A DNA stretch of 64,000 nucleotides from Amycolatopsis jejuensis. Its GTDB lineage: Bacteria > Actinomycetota > Actinomycetes > Mycobacteriales > Pseudonocardiaceae. The stretch lies in assembly GCF_000717335.1 (NCBI RefSeq), contig NZ_JNYZ01000021.1, positions 62,001-126,000 on the forward strand, read 5' to 3'. A model generated the notes under the pieces. The model saw nothing but the letters and a program-made list of their open reading frames with translations, was not told where the DNA came from and ran no database searches. Each line of letters starts with the position of its first letter. The first letter of the stretch is position 1. Position numbers and translations under genes: made by a program. Below are positions 7,796-15,743 of this stretch, piece by piece.

Positions 7796-8212
7796 CTATT
7801 TGGACAACGATTTGTCCAAGTACTCCTGAACCGGACCGTAGAACGGGTACGGAACATAGTCGGTCAACTCCGCGCGACTTGACCACGCGACCTCGGCGAG
7901 TTCCTCATCATCGACAACGCTGGCCTCGCCGCCGACCGACTCGCACGCCACGTAGACCATTGTCCGGCCGGTGTTCGGGTGGACGCGCTCGCCGAGAACC
8001 GACGACGCAGTGACTTCCAAGCCGGTTTCCTCGCGCGTTTCTCGCACTGCCGCGGCACTGGCGCTTTCGCCGTCTTCGACCTCACCAGCGGGGAACTGCC
8101 ACGACAAGCTGCCTTCTTTGACGCGTCGCCGGACGAGAAGCACACGGCCGTCGCGGACAATAATGGCCGCCGAGATCGACTTCTTCTCAGCTGCGGCCGA
8201 ATCCTCGGTCAT
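7796..8212 (-). CDS. Nudix hydrolase (MutT-like)
   Basis: The 138-residue protein has a complete Nudix box, GEVEDGESASAAAVRETREE followed by TGLEV, matching Gx5Ex7REUxEExGU with all catalytic glutamates. Upstream strands (AAIIVRDGRVLLVRRR, WQFPAGE) fit the family. It should hydrolyse a nucleoside diphosphate linked to another group; the substrate is open. Its start overlaps the end of the next upstream gene by 4 bp (8209-8212), so it is translated with the HTH-Nudix protein. In pSAM2 a Nudix-motif protein, Pif, gives immunity to redundant transfer, which is a possible role here. Confidence 0.85.
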   Translation of the reverse strand: MTEDSAAAEKKSISAAIIVRDGRVLLVRRRVKEGSLSWQFPAGEVEDGESASAAAVRETREETGLEVTASSVLGERVHPNTGRTMVYVACESVGGEASVVDDEELAEVAWSSRAELTDYVPYPFYGPVQEYLDKSLSK

Positions 8213-8877
8213 TCCGATACCTCCAAAGCTTCCAAAATCGGCGGAAAAATTCTGTCCGCTGGAATAAAACGCGTCAGTTCAGCCTTCTCAGCCCACGCCA
8301 CGTTAACATTCTCCAGAACATCCATGTTCCGCGCCTCCCCGGTCAAGTACTCGCACAGCAGGTACTCAGCCTGAACACGCGTTATCGGATGCAGGCGGCT
8401 GCCCAGCTTACGCACGATCGCGCAGTGGATCCCGGTTTCGGCAAGGGTTTCCCTGATCGCAACCGCTTCCGCCGCAATGCCAGGCTTGACCATGCCCGCC
8501 GGAAACTGCCACGAGATGCCACCGCCGTCCTCACCGCGTCGGCAGACCATGAGCACTTGAGAACCGTTCACGACAACGGCTATCGCGACGCGAAGCGCTT
8601 GTGCGTGCTCGCCGCTTGCATCCAACGAGGCTGCATCATCACTTTGAGGCTCGACCAGCTGCCTGAACCGAGCCTTCGCCGAGCGGGACGCGCGGTCAAA
8701 CGCCGTGTCTAGAAGGTCCTGCATCTCTTGCCGCGGCTTTACGCCCGGCTTCGCATGCCAAGAGGCAACGGTTCTGACTGCGACACCAAGATGCGCCGCA
8801 AACGCTTCATTGCTCATGCGCAAGGCCCCCTGCAGCGCGCACGCCGTTCGCCCTGTCCAAGCGCTCACGAAATCCAC
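8209..8877 (-). CDS. XRE-type HTH fused to a degenerate Nudix domain
   Basis: Residues 1-75 carry an XRE-like helix-turn-helix (MSNEAFAAHLGVAVRTVASW). Residues 95-222 are a Nudix domain (LRVAIAVVVNGSQVLMVCRR, WQFPAGMVKPG). The Nudix box reads GMVKPGIAAEAVAIRETLAE then TGI: the glutamate five residues after the glycine is isoleucine, and the first of the two tandem glutamates is alanine. Hydrolysis is likely weak or lost, so the domain may sense a nucleotide. The gene overlaps the intact Nudix gene by 4 bp. A paralogue with another DNA-binding domain lies at 15050. The phased TGCA sites at 8904-8951 lie directly upstream. Confidence 0.75.
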   Translation of the reverse strand: MDFVSAWTGRTACALQGALRMSNEAFAAHLGVAVRTVASWHAKPGVKPRQEMQDLLDTAFDRASRSAKARFRQLVEPQSDDAASLDASGEHAQALRVAIAVVVNGSQVLMVCRRGEDGGGISWQFPAGMVKPGIAAEAVAIRETLAETGIHCAIVRKLGSRLHPITRVQAEYLLCEYLTGEARNMDVLENVNVAWAEKAELTRFIPADRIFPPILEALEVSE

Positions 8878-8903
8878 AGCTGGAGCCCTTCAAATTCGAG
8901 AAG

Positions 8904-8951
8904 TGCACTGCCGATGCACTGGAATTGCATCGGACCTGCACTGGTCATGCA
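8904..8951. promoter_or_regulatory. Five TGCA sites at exact 11-bp spacing
   Basis: TGCA begins at 8904, 8915, 8926, 8937 and 8948, a perfect 11-bp period, each time followed by CTG or TCG. Within it, CCGATGCA and TGCATCGG form an 8-bp inverted repeat. The array lies 27-74 bp upstream of the HTH-Nudix start, on one helix face, so it is a likely multi-subunit operator for one of the adjacent HTH proteins. Confidence 0.65.
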
Positions 8952-9011
8952 TCGTTTGCGTAAAGGATTCGGCGTTGACTGTGAGGCATGAACGAAAGCC
9001 ACCCGAACCCC

Positions 9012-9524
9012 CTAACGACGACGCTGCTCGCGAACAGTCGAAACCTGGTCGAGCACCGTCGAAACGTTTTCCTGAATTTCGTCCAGCCGCTCGGTTACGC
9101 CGTTCATTTCGCGAAGCCGGTCGGTTATCTCCCGCAACTGGTGCTCGATGACGGCAAGTCGGCCCGGAATATCGTTGTCCCCTCGCGGCGCAGGCTCGCC
9201 CAACTCCGGCGGACGCCGTCCGGCCAGCACCGCCGCCAGGTGTCCCGCATGCAGCTCAAGGGCAAGCGACAGCGCCTCAAGCGTGCGCTCGCTGCGGCGT
9301 CGCTGCGCTCGGTTGTGCTGGATTTCTCGGACCGTCGCTTTGGAGACCTGCGACCTCGCGATGAGTTCGCGCTGACTGAGGCCAAGGTCAGCCATGCGCT
9401 GATTGATAGCTCTCGCGACTGCCGCCCAGTCTTCCGCCACGTATTCCTCCGCGCTCCGCCTCGAAGACGAGAGTAACGCGGACAGCGATTCCGCGGCTGA
9501 CACTCCGCGCCTACTCGGGCGCAT
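9012..9524 (-). CDS. XRE-family regulator with C-terminal coiled coil
   Basis: The 170-residue protein has an XRE helix-turn-helix at residues about 38-90 (LGLSQRELIARSQVSKATVR) and a C-terminal coiled coil (LAVIEHQLREITDRLREMNG, then DEIQENVSTVLDQVSTV) that should drive oligomerisation. It is divergent from the excisionase-like gene with 80 bp between, and so is placed to act as the master repressor of the excision and transfer operon, the role KorSA has in pSAM2. The first 28 residues are unlike the rest, and an internal GTG near residue 29 is an alternative start. Confidence 0.75.
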   Translation of the reverse strand: MRPSRRGVSAAESLSALLSSSRRSAEEYVAEDWAAVARAINQRMADLGLSQRELIARSQVSKATVREIQHNRAQRRRSERTLEALSLALELHAGHLAAVLAGRRPPELGEPAPRGDNDIPGRLAVIEHQLREITDRLREMNGVTERLDEIQENVSTVLDQVSTVREQRRR

Positions 9525-9546
9525 TCAGGCACCTTTTTGCCTACAA

Positions 9547-9562
9547 GGGATTAAATCATCCC
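9547..9562. promoter_or_regulatory. Palindrome in the divergent XRE/excisionase promoter region
   Basis: GGGAT-TAAATC-ATCCC is a 5-bp-arm palindrome in an AT-rich 80-bp gap, followed by TTGAGA (9567) and TATCAA (9588) toward the excisionase gene. A second small inverted repeat, AGGCA-N6-TGCCT, lies nearer the XRE start. Either is a candidate operator for the XRE protein. Confidence 0.45.
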
Positions 9563-9604
9563 AAAATTGAGACTTAAATAGTTCTTCTATCAAAGGACCT
9601 ACCG

Positions 9605-9880
9605 ATGGATACCAACGAGAACGCCGCTCTGACGTTCTATACCGTCGGGGAAGCGGCACGTGTGCTCCGCGTCAATCCGGTGACGCTCTATCGCGCCATC
9701 CGAGACGGCGCCTTCCCCGCGGTACGCATCCGCACTCGCTACGTCGTTCCCGCCGTTGCTCTCGCCGAACTGGTCGCTGAGGTCACCGCGTCCGGGGGCT
9801 GCGTCGATATCGCCGAACTGGTCGCCAAACGCCGAACGGCACAGGAGGCCAACCGGGCGAGCGGGGGTGCGTCGTGGTGA
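9605..9880 (+). CDS. Excisionase-type HTH protein
   Basis: The 91-residue protein has a MerR/Xis-like helix-turn-helix at the N-terminus (FYTVGEAARVLRVNPVTLYR, followed by a wing AIRDGAFPAVRI). Proteins of this type bind att arms and steer the integrase toward excision, or act as small activators. AAAGGA precedes the ATG. Its stop overlaps the start of the WhiB-like gene, and it leads a tightly coupled run of five genes ending in the transfer ATPase. Confidence 0.75.
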   Translation: MDTNENAALTFYTVGEAARVLRVNPVTLYRAIRDGAFPAVRIRTRYVVPAVALAELVAEVTASGGCVDIAELVAKRRTAQEANRASGGASW

Positions 9881-10221
9881 ACCGAGATGGTTACGAGGAG
9901 ATTGCCGCCCGGCTCGACCGATACGCCGACGTCCCGGCCGATGTGTTGGCCGAGGTCGTCACCCGGGACGGGCTGTGTTTCTGGGCGTTCGACCGATCCG
10001 AGTTCCCGGACCTGTCCGGGGAGGACACGCCAGACCGGGAGTTGGCAGCCCGGCTGTGCGCTGGATGCCCGGTGATTGACGAATGCCTTGAGCTCGAACT
10101 GCGGACGTCCGGTGCCGACACGATTGGAGTTTGGGGCGCGCTCGCCGACACCGACCGGCGCGAAGTGCACCGGGCATGGCTCACGCGTCGCAGCGGAGCC
10201 GAAGGCGGTGAGCAGGGATGA
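9874..10221 (+). CDS. WhiB-like iron-sulphur protein
   Basis: The 115-residue protein has the four WhiB cysteines (Cys 35, then CAGC at 62-65 and Cys 71) and the turn motif GVWGA (usually GVWGG). WhiB proteins bind a [4Fe-4S] cluster and act with sigma factor region 4 in transcription. The GTG start overlaps the excisionase stop and the gene ends with an ATGA overlap into the next gene. A WhiB protein inside the transfer operon would let redox or nitric-oxide signals affect the element. That link is inferred. Confidence 0.8.
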   Translation: MVNRDGYEEIAARLDRYADVPADVLAEVVTRDGLCFWAFDRSEFPDLSGEDTPDRELAARLCAGCPVIDECLELELRTSGADTIGVWGALADTDRREVHRAWLTRRSGAEGGEQG

Positions 10222-10550
10222 CGCTCGACCTGACACCAACGCAGATCCTCGTAGGGATCAGTGCGCTATTTGCCTTGTTCATGGTTTGGCGCCTCGGGGC
10301 CCGCAAGGTGCGTCGCGCCGCCGACGCGGCCCGCGCGTCGGCCCGCGTGGTCTCGCTCGTCGGACGGGTTCTGCTTATGGGCGCAGCGTTCGTCGGCGTT
10401 CAGTGGCTGGTGATCACGCACCCGGGTAACCCGACATTGCTCGTCGTCGTCCTCGCGGTACCGGACATGATCGCGGCACACGTACTGACGCGGGCGCTCA
10501 CTGTCACGTCGCTGGACACAACCAGCCACCGGGGCGGTGGTCGGCGATGA
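10218..10550 (+). CDS. Small membrane protein of the transfer operon
   Basis: The 110-residue product has two or three predicted transmembrane helices (ILVGISALFALFMVW, VLLMGAAFVGVQWLVI, LLVVVLAVPDMIAAHVL) with a basic loop between. It is coupled by ATGA overlaps on both sides. In actinomycete elements such small membrane proteins are spread (Spd) proteins that help plasmid movement along hyphae. The family here is not certain. Confidence 0.65.
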   Translation: MTLDLTPTQILVGISALFALFMVWRLGARKVRRAADAARASARVVSLVGRVLLMGAAFVGVQWLVITHPGNPTLLVVVLAVPDMIAAHVLTRALTVTSLDTTSHRGGGRR

Positions 10551-11452
10551 ACGGGCCGATTCAACAGAACGGAGTGGAAGGGGTGGCCGCCGTCGGGCGG
10601 CCACCCGCCACCCCGCAGGACTCGGGACAGGTGCGGCCAAGCCAGGCGGAACGCCTCGCACGGGATGCCTCCGATGCAGCGGCGGTCCGACGCTGGCAAG
10701 ACCACCCGGACGTCGTCGCCTTGCGAATCGAGCGGGTTCGGGCGCAAGTCGACCGGTTGTGCTGGGCGGGGATCGTGCTCGGGCTCGCGTTCACGATGAC
10801 CAACGTTCAATGGTTCGCTGCGGCCGGATCGGTTCCATGGTCGCTGCCGTGGCTCGGCGCGTGGCTGCTCGACCCGACAGTGTCCCTGGTACTGCTCGCC
10901 ATTCTGCGTGCTGAGCAAGTAACAGCGCGGTACCAAGTTCACACAGGCCGTTGGGTGCGGGCTGCGAAGTGGCTGACGCTCGGCGCCGCGTATGTGATGA
11001 ACACGTGGGCCTCGTTCGCTGCCGGTTCACTGTCTGGGGTGGTGCTGCATTCCGTGCCGCCGTTGGTCGTGTTCGCGGCTGCCGAGGCAGTCACCGACCT
11101 ACGCGACAAGCTCACCGAGGCCGTGGCAGTGGCGTTCACGAACGCGTCCAGAGGGAAGGAACCGTCAACACCGCCACGCGCGTTGAGCGGCGTTCACGAA
11201 CCCACTTCGGTACGTACGGCTCGCAAAGCGCCGGCGGCTCCTCGGCGAGAGCCGGCGCGGCGGACGCTGTTCGGCGAATACCTCGATGAGGCAAGGCAAG
11301 CGTGGACGCCCGGCGTGGAGGTCAGTCCTGCGTGGGTTCGCAAGATGACCGGCTGCTCACGTGGGCTGTCGTCCCGGCTCGCCGCGACGCTCACGAACGA
11401 GCTTGCCGACAACCAGCGCACGACCCCTGCGGGCAAGGGGGCCGGGTCATGA
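10547..11452 (+). CDS. DUF2637-like membrane protein with C-terminal DNA-binding-like domain
   Basis: The 301-residue protein has a polar N-terminus, four hydrophobic segments between residues about 65 and 185 (AGIVLGLAFTMTNVQWF, LLDPTVSLVLLAILRAEQVT, WLTLGAAYVMNTWASFAAGS) and a basic linker. The C-terminus (AWTPGVEVSPAWVRKMTGCS, RGLSSRLAATL) looks like a helix-turn-helix. Such proteins sit directly before the FtsK-like gene in many actinomycete elements and are thought to work as Spd or transfer accessory proteins. Overlaps of 4 bp link it to both neighbours. Confidence 0.65.
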   Translation: MNGPIQQNGVEGVAAVGRPPATPQDSGQVRPSQAERLARDASDAAAVRRWQDHPDVVALRIERVRAQVDRLCWAGIVLGLAFTMTNVQWFAAAGSVPWSLPWLGAWLLDPTVSLVLLAILRAEQVTARYQVHTGRWVRAAKWLTLGAAYVMNTWASFAAGSLSGVVLHSVPPLVVFAAAEAVTDLRDKLTEAVAVAFTNASRGKEPSTPPRALSGVHEPTSVRTARKAPAAPRREPARRTLFGEYLDEARQAWTPGVEVSPAWVRKMTGCSRGLSSRLAATLTNELADNQRTTPAGKGAGS

Positions 11453-13623
11453 ACGGCAACGACAGCTCCGTGAACGCCGAGGTGTTGCCCGTGCGGGCAG
11501 GTTCACGAGACGTCGAGCCTGCGGGGCCGGTGCTGGATGCCGAGTTGGTCGATGACACCTTGCCCCGGCCGCGTCACCGGACTGCCCAGCATCGGTTTGC
11601 ACGGTGGTGGCGGCAATCGCCCCGGGTACCGCTGTGGCTCAAGAGCAAGCCGCAAGCCATCCAGGCCGCCAAGGACGCCCTGGTGGCCGCGCTGAAATCA
11701 CCGTGGCGGTACGTGGGTGCCGTCGTCCGCGGGCTCATCGTCGGCATCCGTTGGTGGCGTGGCTGGGTAACCGTGCTGGACTACCGCAAGGCGGCCGAGG
11801 AATCCGAGAAACTTGCCGACAAGTTCACGGAGATCCGCGAACTGACCTTGTTCCGTTGGAAGGTGACGGGCGCGCTCGTCGCGGCCCTGGCCCTCGTCGG
11901 CACAATCGTCGAGCTGGTTTACGGGTCCGATCCGTTGTGGATGGCGGGCGCCGCCGCGTCGGTCGCACTGGCGATCCTCGGACGCCGGAAGGACGGCAGT
12001 CCGGGCCGGAAACCCGCGCTTGCCGGCCCTCGGACTCTGACGTGGACGATGGACCCACAAGTCCTGGTCGACGCGTTCCGGGACGCCAAGCTCATCGGCA
12101 AGGATGAGTCCTTGCGGCTGGTCGAACGGGCCACGCGGGTCGGGGACGGCTGGGCTGTCACGGTCGATCTGCCTGCGACCCGCAAGGCGGCAGATGTCGT
12201 GAAGAATCGAGAAGCCCTCGCATCTGCGCTCGCTGTCGATGAGGTGCAGCTGATCGTGGAGCGTGTGCGCGGCAACGGAGGTCACGCAGGCCGCGTATCC
12301 ATGTGGGTTGCCGACGAGGACCCGTACAGCTCACCTCCACTTCGGACGCCTCTGCTCGGAGTGTCCCAATGGGATGCGTGGCGGCCGGTCCCGTTCGGCC
12401 GGGACGCTCGCGACCGCCGGATCGACCTGCCGTTGGCGTGGACGTCGCTGCTCGTCGGGGCAATCCCCCGGCAAGGCAAGACATTCGCCGCGCGGCTCGC
12501 CGCGGCCGGGCTCATCTTGGACGCGTGGGTCCGGCTGTACGTCGCGGACTTCAAGGCAGGAAAGGACTGGGACGCCGCCGGTCAGGTCGCGCACCGGTTC
12601 ATGTCCGGCGACGAACCCGAACACGTCCTGATCCTGGTCGACTGGCTGGCCGAACTCGTGGCCGAGGTCCAAGGCCGCTATCGGCGGATGCGTGATCTCG
12701 ACGACTTGACCTGCCCGGAGTCGAAGATCACGCCGGAGATGTCCCGCGACGCCCCATTGGACATGCCGATTACCGCGATCTTCGTCGATGAAGTCCAAGT
12801 TCCGCTGGAGGACCGCACACCTGTTGTGGTGCAAGGAAAGAAGCTCACTGCAGGCGAGTACATCGGCGAGTTGCTGACTTGGCTGGCGAAGAAGGGGCCA
12901 GCCGCTGGGATCGTGCTTGTACTGGCGACACAACGGCCCGACTCGAAAACGATCCCGTCCGGGCTGCGGGCCGTACTCGGGTCCCGGTTCGCATTGCGGG
13001 TCATGGACTGGCGAGACAGCAACATCGTGCTGGGAGAGCAGATGAATACCCGGGGCTACGACTCCAGTCGTCTGTTGCCTTCGCACAAGGGCGTGGGCAT
13101 CCTGCGGCCGGACGGCGAGACCCAAGCAGGCGCGGACGTGCTCGCGGTGACCGTGCGCACCTACTACATGCCCAATGAGGACTGGCAGGCGATTTGCGCG
13201 CAAGGTCGCGCACTTCGCGAAGCTACCGGCACGCTGACCGGGCACGCGGCTGGAGAAAACACGGCGCCGGTGCTCGATCACGCTTCGGTCGCTCGGGTCA
13301 TCGGCACACAGGCGGAACCGGTCGCGGCTGTAGAACTGCCGGAACCGCTTGCGTCGGTGGTGGGCTACCTCGGCGACGACCTGGGCGAGGGTGGACGCGA
13401 GTTCGTCCCCACGGCCGAACTTGTCGAAGCGCTGGAAGTCGAGCCGACGACGTTCGGTCGGCAGATGGGCGAGTTCGGGTGCCGTCCAGAGCGGGTCCGC
13501 GTGCCGGGTGCGGATGGCAAGACTCGACAGGTTCGCGGCTACCTCACGACCGACATTCGGGCAGCCGCCGACGCGATAACGAGCGGCAGACGAATTGGGG
13601 GTGAGAGCAAGGACGATCCGTAG
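11449..13623 (+). CDS. TraB/TraSA-type FtsK-like DNA translocase
   Basis: The 724-residue protein has two transmembrane segments near residues 145-185 (ALVAALALVGTIVELVYG, WMAGAAASVALAIL), then an FtsK motor: Walker A GAIPRQGKTF at about 335-344, Walker B ITAIFVDEVQ, and the FtsK arginine/DNA motif ATQRPDSKTIPSGLR. The C-terminus ends in a small winged-helix-like domain. In pSAM2 and related elements this one protein moves double-stranded DNA into the recipient. The start ATG 11449 overlaps the previous stop by 4 bp; an in-frame start at 11302 would lie inside the upstream gene. Confidence 0.92.
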   Translation: MNGNDSSVNAEVLPVRAGSRDVEPAGPVLDAELVDDTLPRPRHRTAQHRFARWWRQSPRVPLWLKSKPQAIQAAKDALVAALKSPWRYVGAVVRGLIVGIRWWRGWVTVLDYRKAAEESEKLADKFTEIRELTLFRWKVTGALVAALALVGTIVELVYGSDPLWMAGAAASVALAILGRRKDGSPGRKPALAGPRTLTWTMDPQVLVDAFRDAKLIGKDESLRLVERATRVGDGWAVTVDLPATRKAADVVKNREALASALAVDEVQLIVERVRGNGGHAGRVSMWVADEDPYSSPPLRTPLLGVSQWDAWRPVPFGRDARDRRIDLPLAWTSLLVGAIPRQGKTFAARLAAAGLILDAWVRLYVADFKAGKDWDAAGQVAHRFMSGDEPEHVLILVDWLAELVAEVQGRYRRMRDLDDLTCPESKITPEMSRDAPLDMPITAIFVDEVQVPLEDRTPVVVQGKKLTAGEYIGELLTWLAKKGPAAGIVLVLATQRPDSKTIPSGLRAVLGSRFALRVMDWRDSNIVLGEQMNTRGYDSSRLLPSHKGVGILRPDGETQAGADVLAVTVRTYYMPNEDWQAICAQGRALREATGTLTGHAAGENTAPVLDHASVARVIGTQAEPVAAVELPEPLASVVGYLGDDLGEGGREFVPTAELVEALEVEPTTFGRQMGEFGCRPERVRVPGADGKTRQVRGYLTTDIRAAADAITSGRRIGGESKDDP

Positions 13624-13628
13624 AGCCT

Positions 13629-13704
13629 GTCACGGGTGTCTCAACACATGTGACGGGTCCATATGCCCTCGACCAGGCAATAAGCAAGTTGTGACGGGTG
13701 AGAC
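13629..13704. repeat. Repeated GTSACGGGT motifs after the transfer gene
   Basis: GTCACGGGTG (13629), GTGACGGGTC (13650) and GTGACGGGTG (13691) occur in the 107-bp gap after the translocase gene. In related elements the cis-acting transfer locus clt lies beside traB and contains short repeats read by the TraB winged helix. This is a candidate clt; the last copy also forms part of the hairpin. Confidence 0.35.
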
Positions 13705-13734
13705 AGCTTCGGATGAAGCCGTCTCACTCGTCAC
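13691..13734. terminator. Terminator hairpin between convergent genes
   Basis: Arms of 20 bp (13691-13710 and 13715-13734) pair around a GGAT loop with two positions that are G-U pairs in RNA. It lies between the translocase gene and the convergent XRE gene whose stop is inside the right arm. Confidence 0.75.
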
Positions 13735-14564
13735 AAAGTCCCGTTCCGAAGACGATCGGCCTCGGCACTGAGGCAGCCGGTTGTCTCGCCCGGCGACATC
13801 GCGTGTTCCTTCAGTTTGGCAATGACCGCCTCATAATGTGCCGCGTGCGCACCAACGAGGAAGGCGCCCATGCAGTGGTGCGGACAGTAGACAACCGGCG
13901 ACGAGTCCTCCATTCGGTACCTGGTGAAGGCCCACGGGAGCATCACACAGCGCCTCGGCAGGAGGCGAACGGTGATCGTTCGAGAGCAGACCTCCAGGTC
14001 CACAATGGACTGCAGTTGCTGCGACATCACGTCGGCGCGGAGGTGGTTATAGATCGCGTCCTCTCCGATGAAGAAGTCCGCGGGGACTGCCGCGGCACCG
14101 AACAGCACGTCCCTGCGCCGCATCTGCGCTTCCAGGGTCGCAACGTCGAGAGGTCCAGCACCGCACGCCAAGCGCGCGTAGCCGTCGGTCTGCAAAAGAT
14201 CCGGGAGCACGATCGGTGCCCAGACCGTCATGGAAAGCGCAGCGCGCTCATGCGCTTTCAACGTGGCGGAGTGCGTTGGGCTTGCCTGCGAGCCTGGAGT
14301 GAACCAATCAGGACCAACTACGCCACGCGCAAGGCGGGTGATCCATTCTTTCTCCTCGCCTGTCACGCCCAGGGCGCCAAGCACTCCGGCGACCTGTTCA
14401 ACACCAGGTACCCGTTGCCCCAGCTCCCAACACGACAGCAGCGCAGGGTTGACGCCGATGCGTCGTGCCAGTTCCCGCACCCCGAAGCGAGCGGCAAGCC
14501 GGACGTCTCGCAAGGCAACGCCTAGAGCGCGTGCGCGTGGCGTCAGCATGTCCGTGCCGCGCAT
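13731..14564 (-). CDS. XRE-family regulator with DUF5753-type domain
   Basis: The 277-residue protein has an XRE helix-turn-helix at residues 12-65 (FGVRELARRIGVNPALLSCW) and a C-terminal DUF5753-like domain (WAPIVLPDLLQTDGYARL, RRRDVLFG, then YRMEDSSPVVYCPHH). In Streptomyces and relatives such proteins usually pair with a small DUF397 protein, sometimes as an antitoxin or developmental switch. Here the gene just upstream (14568-14903) is not DUF397. The AGCTC palindrome at 14915 may be their shared operator. Confidence 0.8.
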   Translation of the reverse strand: MRGTDMLTPRARALGVALRDVRLAARFGVRELARRIGVNPALLSCWELGQRVPGVEQVAGVLGALGVTGEEKEWITRLARGVVGPDWFTPGSQASPTHSATLKAHERAALSMTVWAPIVLPDLLQTDGYARLACGAGPLDVATLEAQMRRRDVLFGAAAVPADFFIGEDAIYNHLRADVMSQQLQSIVDLEVCSRTITVRLLPRRCVMLPWAFTRYRMEDSSPVVYCPHHCMGAFLVGAHAAHYEAVIAKLKEHAMSPGETTGCLSAEADRLRNGTL

Positions 14565-14567
14565 GGG

Positions 14568-14903
14568 TCACTTCCGGCAGAATCGTCGCGCACAGCTGCG
14601 ACGCACGGCCTGGAGGATTCGCCCAAGTCCACGTTGCGCTTCAATCTGCGGCGGAGTCCGAACAGCGGACAGCATTCGCGCACAGCGTGAGCAGGCCGGA
14701 CCCGGTTCCGAGCACATTGCCGCCGCCGGGAACCGGTCGCCGCACAGACCGACGAACCAACCTTCGGAGGAGAGTCCGTGTGTCATTTCAGCTTCAGACA
14801 CCAGGTGATCCACCGCTTGCCCAGCGGAGGTCACCGAGGTCAGGTGTTGCCCAGCCATCACGACTCCGCTCCCGCCCAGGTCGATCACATTCCGGCCTGC
14901 CAC
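14568..14903 (-). CDS. Small cysteine-containing protein paired with the XRE gene
   Basis: The 111-residue protein ends 3 bp before the XRE start on the same strand. It holds HLVSEAEMTHGL then CGDRFPAAAMCSEPGPACSR with four cysteines (C-x9-C-x6-C-x2-C), which could make a zinc ribbon. Similar small proteins next to XRE genes are frequent in Pseudonocardiaceae, but I know of no assigned function. The basic C-terminus (RRSCARRFCRK) could touch nucleic acid. Confidence 0.55.
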   Translation of the reverse strand: MAGRNVIDLGGSGVVMAGQHLTSVTSAGQAVDHLVSEAEMTHGLSSEGWFVGLCGDRFPAAAMCSEPGPACSRCARMLSAVRTPPQIEAQRGLGRILQAVRRSCARRFCRK

Positions 14904-14914
14904 CTCTCCCCGAC

Positions 14915-14929
14915 TAGCTCAAAGAGCTA
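14915..14929. promoter_or_regulatory. TAGCTC palindrome upstream of the XRE pair
   Basis: TAGCTC-AAA-GAGCTA is a perfect 6-bp-arm palindrome 12 bp upstream of the minus-strand gene at 14903 and within the divergent region shared with the Nudix gene at 15050. It is a likely operator for the XRE protein. Confidence 0.45.
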
Positions 14930-15049
14930 AATCAAGCCATGTGACAGAATGAAATGAGTCTCACGCGATAGCAGGGGCCTAACCACGACCTGAAGACGAC
15001 TCGTGCACGACCTAGGGATGGCCCAGAACGGGCGGGGTAGGAGGAAGCA

Positions 15050-15742
15050 GTGCGATCCGCAGATCAGGACGTCAGCCCACCACCGCGCACCGTTCTCGAA
15101 GGGCGCATTCGTGAGCGGCGCGAAACACTCGAAGAGTTCGTGCGTTTCACCGAAGACTTCGCGCGGAAACACGATGAGCCGGGCACGCTGAGCGTGCGAC
15201 ATCTGCAGCGCCTGATTGCGGGCGCACGGCCGGATGGCAAACCTCTCGGTCCGGTTCGCCCAGCCACCGCGAGGCTTCTTGAACATATCTTCGGCGCGAG
15301 TATCCGCGACCTATTGGCACCGCCGGAGAAATCAAGCGGTGCATTGCAGCCCCTTCGGGTTGCGATTGCGGTAGTCGTCCGCGACACGGAGGTTTTACTC
15401 GTCTGTCGTCGGGACGACGCGAACACGTGGCAGTTCCCGGCTGGCATCGTCAAACCGGGCACCGATCCAGCGGTCGCGGCCGTCCGGGAAACCCTCGCCG
15501 AAACGGACGTACGCTGCGTCTTCGTCCGAATGCTCGGCACCCGGCCGCACCCGATGACAGGCGTCTTATGCGAATACGTGCTGTGCGATTACGTGACCGG
15601 GGAAGCGCGGAACGCCGACGTCGCAGAGAACTCCGACGTGATCTGGGTCCGCGCAGCAGATCTGACCCGGTTCATCCCGGCCGGGCGAATCTACGGCCCG
15701 GTGCTGCAGGCTCTCGACCTGGAAATACCCGCTACGTCCTGA
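15050..15742 (+). CDS. HTH-like domain fused to a degenerate Nudix domain
   Basis: The 230-residue protein has an N-terminal domain (LSVRHLQRLIAGARPDGKPL, RPATARLLEHIFG) of the kind seen at the start of many actinobacterial regulators, then a Nudix domain from about residue 100 (VAIAVVVRDTEVLLVCRRD). The Nudix box GIVKPGTDPAVAAVRETLAE then TDV lacks the glutamate after the glycine, the first of the paired glutamates, and the glycine near the end. It is a paralogue of the protein at 8209-8877. AGGAGGA precedes the GTG at 15050. It converges on the integrase gene with a 1-bp gap. It is a candidate transfer-immunity or sensing protein. Confidence 0.7.
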   Translation: MRSADQDVSPPPRTVLEGRIRERRETLEEFVRFTEDFARKHDEPGTLSVRHLQRLIAGARPDGKPLGPVRPATARLLEHIFGASIRDLLAPPEKSSGALQPLRVAIAVVVRDTEVLLVCRRDDANTWQFPAGIVKPGTDPAVAAVRETLAETDVRCVFVRMLGTRPHPMTGVLCEYVLCDYVTGEARNADVAENSDVIWVRAADLTRFIPAGRIYGPVLQALDLEIPATS

Positions 15743-15743
15743 A

